From the NCBI GenBank assembly GCA_024741835.1, contig JAENRP010000481.1, forward strand, positions 1 to 26,091: DNA of 26,091 bases. The letters are read 5' to 3'. The DNA is from Diplocarpon mali. Lineage: Eukaryota; Ascomycota; Leotiomycetes; Helotiales; Drepanopezizaceae. Made by a program: the position numbers and the translations under genes. Positions 19,973 through 26,091 of this stretch are shown piece after piece (within the stretch, counting starts at the first letter, position 1; every line of letters starts with the position of its first letter). Under the pieces are notes generated by a model that saw nothing but the letters and a program-made list of their open reading frames with translations, had not been told where the DNA came from and searched no databases.

Positions 19973-20460
19973 GTAACCTATAGCACTGCGGATAAGGAGA
20001 TATATGACCTAATAAGCTATATATCGTTTGAGATCGGAGTTTAAAGCATTTAGCGAAAGGTGGATTCCTTCTTAAGATCAAATAGCCCTTTAAAGAAGAC
20101 TGAGCTATCTTTCCTTTTGGGTCTACCTTGGCTATATATAGTTGATGCAAAGCTGAATATTTAAAAGAGCGAAATCACTATTAAAGGGAATATACTAGGA
20201 GAAAAGCCGATTACTATTATAGGACTATAGTTCACTCTTAGCCTAGGTTTAAACTTATTACTTTATCTAAAGGAGAAGCTATAAAAAACACCCCTTGAGA
20301 ACCTGATGGTAAGACTCGCACCTAAAGACTTAGATATTTCTATAACCGACGACTCTAAAAGCGATAGTAGCTCCGAAAGCGAAACCAACTCTGAGAATGA
20401 ATAGGATTTTTAGATTATCTGCGACGCCTTAGGAAGGCGTTAAACTCAGCTATAGTAAGA
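19968..20460 (+). pseudogene. Gypsy-2 protease, second part
   Basis: Continuation of the frame from 18729, shifted by one register because of the 1,243-bp insertion. It reads KVTYSTADKEIYDLISYISF, then LSFLLGLPWLYIVDAKLNI (about 20107-20160), the typical LLGLPWL block near the end of fungal Gypsy proteases, and a loop/flap-like EITIKG. An acidic Ser-rich linker (DDSKSDSSSESETNSENE) leads to the RT. Confidence 0.75.
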
Positions 20461-22450
20461 ACCTGCCTCTCACTTTAGATATGCGATCCGCTAACTTTAA
20501 AAGGGATATACAAGATAGAGGACTACGACTAAGAGGCTAAGGAAAAATGGAAAGGAGCATTTACATAAGCTTTAAAGGCCCTATTCAAGCTGGTAAAAGG
20601 ATAAAATATAATAGGAAAGAGGAGTGCCAGGTCTTCGCATAATAGGAGGGAAGAATTAGGACCTTAGAGTAGAAGAATCCAACTCGAAAGCTCGCAGAAG
20701 CCACTTACACAATCACATTCATTGCTTTTAATAAGCTATAATAATAAGGAGACCTTTATACCTAGCTTCCCAACTGATCGATAGGTAAGAAGGCTCTTAA
20801 TAGAACAGCCTTCCGAAAGCAGCCTTAAGGAATGGCTAAAAGGCTGCAAAATGACCTTTAGGCCTAGTATTCCTAAGAACCAGTTAAGAGAGGTTTAGCA
20901 GCTTCTATATACCTATAGAGCGGTCAACTCTAACGGCCTTACTAATATTCCTTATATTAACCTTTATACCTATCGAGCCCGAATCCCGATAGGTGCTATT
21001 CTAATAGCTGATAATACTATAAGGAGGTATAACCCTCGCAAGCTAGCATAGCTAAATAAGACGATCATTAAAGGAATAGACTATAGAATATTTAAAAGCA
21101 CCTTTCTTATAAATAATAGGCTTTCTAACTAGAACTCCCACCTACACCTAGTCGATAAGAGTATAAAGAGCAAGGCGTTTATAAAAGAGTATAAGGTCAC
21201 CTTCGATTATTCTTAGATTAAGGAGATTATACTAGGTTATATAATAATCAGTTTATTTAAATGCTTTAATTATTTAAGTAACCCCTAGCACTAGCTATTT
21301 ATATAGCTAGACTTAAAGCATACGTATTAGTCAGTCAACCTAGATCTAGATTACTAATACTTCTACGCCTTTTCTATGCCTGGCCATTACTAATTATAAC
21401 CTACAAGGATGCCTTAAGGGGCTGCCTCTTTAGCATTCTCAATAAATGAACTTATAAAGCTTGTTTTTAGTCCTATTCCTATATTAGAGAGAGCCATTGC
21501 CGAGGGTAGGGATAATTTAAAGCCTTTTCTATTCTCTCCTATTTTAGCAAATAACTACATTCGATTATAGCATCTAATATTCTATATAGACGATATCTTT
21601 AAAGGTTTCCCCGATTTTAAAACCACATTTACTTTCTTATACAATCACCTCCTTCCTAGGCTCTTATAGTCTAGGCTAAAGCTATTATTCAAAAAGTGCC
21701 TCCTCTTTATAACTAAAGTACTAGTCCTAAGCATTTAATATCAAGCCGGAGGCAAGACTATCATAAAGCTAAAGAGATCGGAAAATATTAAACTCTAGCT
21801 AATACCTTAAAACGCAATAGAGGTACGGCGGTTCTTAAAAGCTATATAAATTATATAAAACTAGACGAAGAACTTCGCTGAGATAGTAAGGCCTTTGAAT
21901 CGCCTAATAGGAGTAGTAGAGTAGAGGTAGTTAGAAGCAAAGGCCCTCTCCTTCTTACTACTTAAGAAGTATTGCTTTACAGTTATCGAACGATCTAGCT
22001 ATATACTATCAGAGCCGGTCTTTATATATACTAATATAAGTAGCTATGTAAGAGGGTACTATATTACCTAAATTCAAGCAAGGGAGTCTGCCGCAGTACT
22101 AATACTTTTTAATAGTTTTACCTTTTCTCGCACCTAAAGGCAGTACGGCACTTATAAACGAGAACTTTTAACTATTATTAAGTTCTGCCGAAAATACCAC
22201 TATTTCCTTAAGGGAGAGAAAACCAGCATTATCTATACTAACTATTAGCCGCTTACCTTTTTCTTAAGTTCAAGCTTTATATAGGAAGGAATCTATACTT
22301 AATAGGCCGCAAAGCTACGCCTTTTTAATATTACGATTACCTATATCAAAGGCGAGAGAAATAAGGTTACAGACGCCTTATTAAGAACTATCTTTCCTAA
22401 GGATAATTGTAATAAGGGAGACTATTCGAAATACGGATATATATAGGCAG
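20460..22450 (+). pseudogene. Gypsy-2 reverse transcriptase and RNase H
   Basis: The RT core has PTRMP, stop, GAASLAFSINELI (about 21400-21460), and its active site YIDDIFKGFPDF is intact (about 21580-21610), unlike that of Gypsy-1. The following blocks FLYNHLLPRL, VLSI and the connection region read clearly. RNase H shows YTNISSYVRGYYIT (about 22030-22070), where the first catalytic Asp is Asn, then KRELLTIIKFCRKYHYFLKG (about 22160-22215) and VTDALLRTIFPKD (about 22365-22400). The stretch 20460-20780 between linker and RT fingers is poorly resolved. Stops are TAG and TAA. Confidence 0.85.
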
Positions 22451-24080
22451 CGGCAGATCGGAATAGTATTTAAGTTTAGAAAGATAGAAAGAGGGGCTAT
22501 AAACAGCTGCTTTAAGATATCGCCAACCTACTGATAGAAATCGAATACTTAAAGCTAAAGGCTATATAAGAGATGCTCCACCCTTTGAAGGTGCTAGGAT
22601 ACGCTAGGGATAAGGAAGAGGATATATCATTTATAATAGCCCTCTGCTAGGTAGTTGGAATAAAGCTAAATATTAGTCTTTAACCTACGTCTTTATTTTC
22701 CAGAATCCTAGCAAAGTTGGCTATAATACCTAATATAGTCTATTTAATAGCAAACGCCGACCTGATAGTAGAAGCCGAGATGCAAGAGGCTCCGGAGGCC
22801 TTTCTATAATGCCTATAGTATAAGGAAGTGATAGGATATCTTTTATACTAAGAGTTCCTTAATAGAATAGACCGAGTGTAAAAGAGGAACTTCTAATAGA
22901 AGAGCCTTAAGTATAAATAGGAGAGTAATACTCTTTGGTACTATTAGAGGGGAAAATACAAGTCTTGCCTAGTTCTAGGACAGATTTCTAATGCTCTATT
23001 TGCTGCCTATAATAAAGGGGGCCATTTTGCTTCTACTACCACCCTTAAGAAGCTGAGAAACGTCTACTGGCCCTTTATAATAAGGGACGTTTCTCTATAT
23101 ATCTTAGGGTACTTCTAATATGTAAAATATAGTCCTGCTTAAAGATTATAACCTCTATTAAGTGTAGTTATTTCTAGGCCTATAGAGCTTCTCGGCGCCG
23201 ATTTTTGCAAACCCTTTCCTAGTATACTAGAGGAATATAAGCATATCCTAATAGTTATCAATTACTTTTCTCGTTTTATCTAGGCTTTCCTATACCCTAC
23301 CCTAAGTTCTATTTATATTATTCAAAGCTTAGAAAAGCTTTTCCAGATTAAAGGCGTTCCTATCGGCTTCTATATCGACCCTAGAAGCCATTTCGGAGAA
23401 TAGGTGCGCTAGTTTATTAAGAAGAGGGGAGTCCTATAGACTAACTCCCCTTTTGCCTTTAAAAAGAGTATAGGAATAGCAGAAAAGGCAGTCGATATCT
23501 TCTAATAAGCTATAGCTAAGTCTTAAGGCTTATTCAAAGAAAAACTGCAAAGAGTGCTATTTGAAGTAAACGCTAGAAAGATCTTATTCTTAGGATACTT
23601 CCCTTTTAATATCTATTAAGGGCATTAGCCTAGAGCCTCTATCGATTTATTATTCCCTGCTTACTATATATATATAATCTACTAAACTCTTACCGACCAA
23701 GGGTTCTCTAAAGCCTTATAAGAGGCTGATTCGCAATTGTACGAAGCATAGAGCGACTCTGTTCTAGAGTATATTGCAACTTAAAAAGGGGTCTAAGATA
23801 AAGTTAGGACGCTATTAGAGTATAGAAGAAAGGAGCTATATGAAAGGCATACTGCGAGATTCACCGGAAAGGAGAAGAGCTTCCTCCCTAGCTCTATAGT
23901 AATGCTATACGACTCAAAGGCCTCTGGCCAGAAACTTCGACCTTCCTAGAGAGGACTATTTCGCATTATTAAAGAGGGAAGGGAGCATAGGAAGTCTTAC
24001 TAGCTCGAATAGATCAGCGGTGCATATATCGTAAGGCACTTCTATATAGATTAGCTGAAGCCCTTTTACCTCTAAACTTC
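22450..24080 (+). pseudogene. Gypsy-2 integrase
   Basis: The zinc region reads GGHFASTTTLKKLRNVYWPF (about 23010-23070), followed by a CxxC block now read as YVKYSPA. The core reads LLGADFCKPF (first Asp, about 23190-23220), LIVINYFSRF, YIDPRSHFGE (second Asp, about 23371-23400) and GIAEKAVDIF (likely catalytic Glu, about 23475-23505). The C-terminal part runs to LKPFYL and a stop at 24073, only about 10 bp before the Copia-2b LTR, so 3' untranslated sequence and the 3' LTR are missing here. No chromodomain was seen, so it is not the same family as Gypsy-1. Confidence 0.82.
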
Positions 24081-24085
24081 CTACC

Positions 24086-24624
24086 TATTGAGATAGGTAA
24101 TACAGCCATCACTCCGATGTATTATCATATGACCCTATTGCTTAGTCAATAGGATATTAATACATATATAGCTATAAGGAAGAAAGGGGTAACCTTCCTT
24201 CCCTAACTCTTACTAATATATCGACTATCAACCTCTAGAAGCCTCCTTTACCTACTGCGCCAATTCACTTAAGCTCAATAGGTTATATGCCTTAGCTAGA
24301 CCGATAATAGATTATTAACTTCCCTTAAAAAGCACTTGCACTACAACTATTAGTAGGAAGTTAAATGAGACTTATAGTAAAAGGCGAGCAATCGGCAAAT
24401 AGGAGGTATAATTCCCTATTTAGCTAACCTGTATTATAAGAGGTATGATTCCTTACTCTATAACCCCTTTGGTATTGCAAGAGGTGTGATTCCTTGCTTT
24501 ACTATATTTCATAAGAGGTATGATTCCCTGCGTTATAGCCTAAAAAAAAAAAAACCCCTTTTCGATAAGAGGACTTCCTCCCCATTTAATACTTCTATAA
24601 CACCTGCTATTTAATCATTTCAAC
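24086..24624 (+). repeat. 5' LTR of Copia-2b
   Basis: Begins TATTGAGATAGG (TGTTGAGATGGG in the left copy) at 24086 and ends near TTTCAAC at 24624. It is an inverted copy of 362-891. It contains four copies of a 17-bp motif and an A13 run (24542-24554) that is only A5 in the left copy. A direct repeat of the preceding CTACC cannot be checked, because the other end is outside the window. Confidence 0.75.
24401..24529. repeat. Four-copy 17-bp motif in Copia-2 LTR
   Basis: Copies at about 24401-24417, 24438-24454, 24479-24495 and 24513-24529 have the form A(A/G)GAGGT(A/G)T(A/G)ATTCC(C/T)T, spaced 34-41 bp. The same four are found inverted in the left LTR. They could be factor binding sites in U3 or small hairpin units; function is unknown. 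Confidence 0.65.
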
Positions 24625-24696
24625 TTTTCGATAGGAGGAGTGCCCTTAACTATTTAATTTATTTGATTTTAAACGCAATTCTATTCGAAAATAGCA

Positions 24697-26091
24697 ATAG
24701 CTTCCGATTCTAATCGAAACACTAGGCCTAAAGACCTCCAACTCTCTCGAAAGAACTAGTAATAATAGTTTGACAATTTAAAGCTTTACTTTAAGAGTAA
24801 AGGCATTAAAATAGCGATTCAAAAGACATTTATTAAATATGCAAAAATAGCCCCTTATACTCCTTCTACCGATTCGTTTACTTCTACTTTAATAACTAAT
24901 ATAACTATTAAGGATTTGCTAAATATATTAAATAAGCTTAGCCTAAGAGCTTTAATAGATAATAACCAAGAGTCCTAAAGGCAGATTTTAAATATAGAAA
25001 AGGAGAAGGAGTATAGGCTAGCCTTAATTAAATATAAGCTTAAGATCAATAGAGGTTTAAGCGATAAAGACTAAGATTTTATTCGAGTTTATAATAATAT
25101 GAAAATAAGATAGGATACTTTAAAGGTAAAATACTTTTAAATAACTACCCTTAATACTTAGTATCTATTATAATAGATTACCTTATTTTAGTATAAAAAA
25201 GATAAAGATAGTAAGGATATAGATATAAATATAGACTCTACTTAATCTATACTATATAAAGTAAAAAGAAGAGTAAGAGCTATAGATCCTAAGATAGTTA
25301 TAACTTTTAAGGAAACTTAGCTTTTTAGTTTCCTACTTAATAGCCTCCCTTTTAAGTTTACTATTATAAAACAATCTCTTCTTATCTAACCTAGCCTTAA
25401 GATCTATAAGAAGATCGACCTCCTTTGAACTATTAAGTAAGACCTTAAAGGACGCTTTAAATTAGCAAATACCGTATTATAAGGTAATAATAAGCCTAAG
25501 AAGAGGAAGGAGCATAGGATAAGCCCTTAAGCTTATTAGGGATACTACTTCTATAATAGTACTTATAATATTATTAATTATAAAGTTAAAAGGCAATTAA
25601 TTAATATAATTGCTAGCTTTAATATTAAAAAGCAATTAAAGTAAAAGTTAAAAAGCAAACTGCCCTTATCCTATCGAAGGCTATAACTATTAAGAAAAAG
25701 CAAAGGAAAAGGCTATTTAACTAAAACTTTAGCAAATACTTCTAATAATAATAATAGATTATTTAAACTTAAATCCACTTTTAATAATTCAAATAATAAT
25801 TATAATAAAGATGCCTATATTTTAAAAGCCAATCTCTATAAGATCCTTGAATCCGACTAGTATAGTAATACTAGTTATATAATATATATAACTGATAAAC
25901 CTTACCTATTTAAAGGCTAGCTTATTAAAATAAAAAGGCGCTTTATTAAAGTTGGTAGTAAAAGGTTATATATAGACTTAATAGGTATAGTAAAGATGAA
26001 TATTATTAGTATTTCTTTCCTTTTATAAAATGTTCTCTTTATACTTAGCTTAAGTATTAATCTTTTATCTAATTATAAGATCTATACAAAG
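24697..26091 (+). pseudogene. Copia-2b gag and start of protease, runs off the right edge
   Basis: The start codon is inferred at 24697, where ATA replaces the ATG kept in the left copy. The frame reads ASDSNRNTRPKDLQLSRKN, then four stops in a row (likely former Gln codons), then FDNLKLYFKSKGIKIAIQKT and KDLLNILNKLSLRALIDNN. A zinc knuckle lies at about 25541-25590 as GYYFYNSTYNIINYK; all four ligand positions (C-x2-C-x3-H-x4-C) are now Tyr. After an Asn/Lys-rich linker, the protease region of Copia type appears (LESD, stop, YSNTSYIIYI, then KVGSKRLYIDLIGIVKM and INLLSNYKI, about 25840-26085). Integrase and RT are outside the window. Confidence 0.78.

Noticed and set aside
19968..20150. 60-codon minus-strand open frame
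   Set aside because: It is the reverse of the Gypsy-2 protease continuation, which has clear family blocks on the plus strand.
1..24978. One large 24-kb element with long terminal inverted repeats (DNA transposon, Starship-like or similar)
   Set aside because: The inverted ends are Copia LTR plus gag continuing beyond the repeat into the Copia protease. No captain-type recombinase or transposase was seen, and the inside is other retrotransposons.
1..26091. Alternative genetic code (TAG/TAA read as Gln) as the reason for in-frame stops
   Set aside because: Stops also replace Trp, and catalytic Asp, Cys and His are changed as well. LTRs and leaders show the same C to T and G to A changes, so decay explains the data and recoding does not.

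Overview
The window looks like a gene-free block of a filamentous ascomycete (Pezizomycotina-type) genome, built almost entirely of decayed, nested LTR retrotransposons. No intact host gene, rRNA, tRNA or CRISPR array was found. The decay has the signature of repeat-induced point mutation (RIP). Recognisable gag and pol frames stay collinear for kilobases but are broken almost only by TAG and TAA. Cys codons become Tyr, Trp and Gln codons become stops, and catalytic Asp becomes Asn. These are the results of CpA to TpA change on either strand. The organism type is inferred from this pattern and from the element families, not from a host gene.

Layout, left to right. 1-891: the 5' end (gag start plus LTR) of a Copia element, called Copia-2a, on the minus strand and running off the window. 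892-2018: a small non-autonomous LTR element (TRIM-like, plus orientation) whose 5' LTR was cut by Copia-2a. 2019-7348: a second Copia family, Copia-1, on the minus strand, with gag, zinc knuckle, protease, integrase, RT and part of RNase H; the TRIM lies in its 3' part. About 7501-8445: a plus-strand cysteine-rich relic reading frame. About 8446-14445: a chromodomain Gypsy (chromovirus), Gypsy-1, on the minus strand. 14487-24085: a different Gypsy, Gypsy-2, on the plus strand, with LTR-like, PBS-like and tandem-repeat sequence before gag-pol. Its protease region is split by a second TRIM copy (18730-19967, opposite orientation). 24086-26091: Copia-2b, on the plus strand, an inverted copy of the element at the left edge, running off the right edge.

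The insertions give a relative order. Copia-1 went into the older Gypsy-1/cysteine-rich block, a TRIM into Copia-1, and Copia-2a into that TRIM. On the right, a TRIM went into Gypsy-2 and Copia-2b lies at the end of the Gypsy-2 pol frame. The best-supported event is the right TRIM: it has 5-bp CTAAG target duplications, and removing it in silico rejoins the Gypsy-2 frame exactly.

The most interesting items are the undescribed-looking 1.24-kb TRIM family with a small relic frame ending at its polypurine tract, the antisense Cys-rich frame next to the chromovirus chromodomain, and two LTR-start/PBS-like units in tandem ahead of the Gypsy-2 gag. I see no evidence for a new defence, metabolic or regulatory system. 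All protein assignments come from reading conceptual translations by eye; no database search was run.
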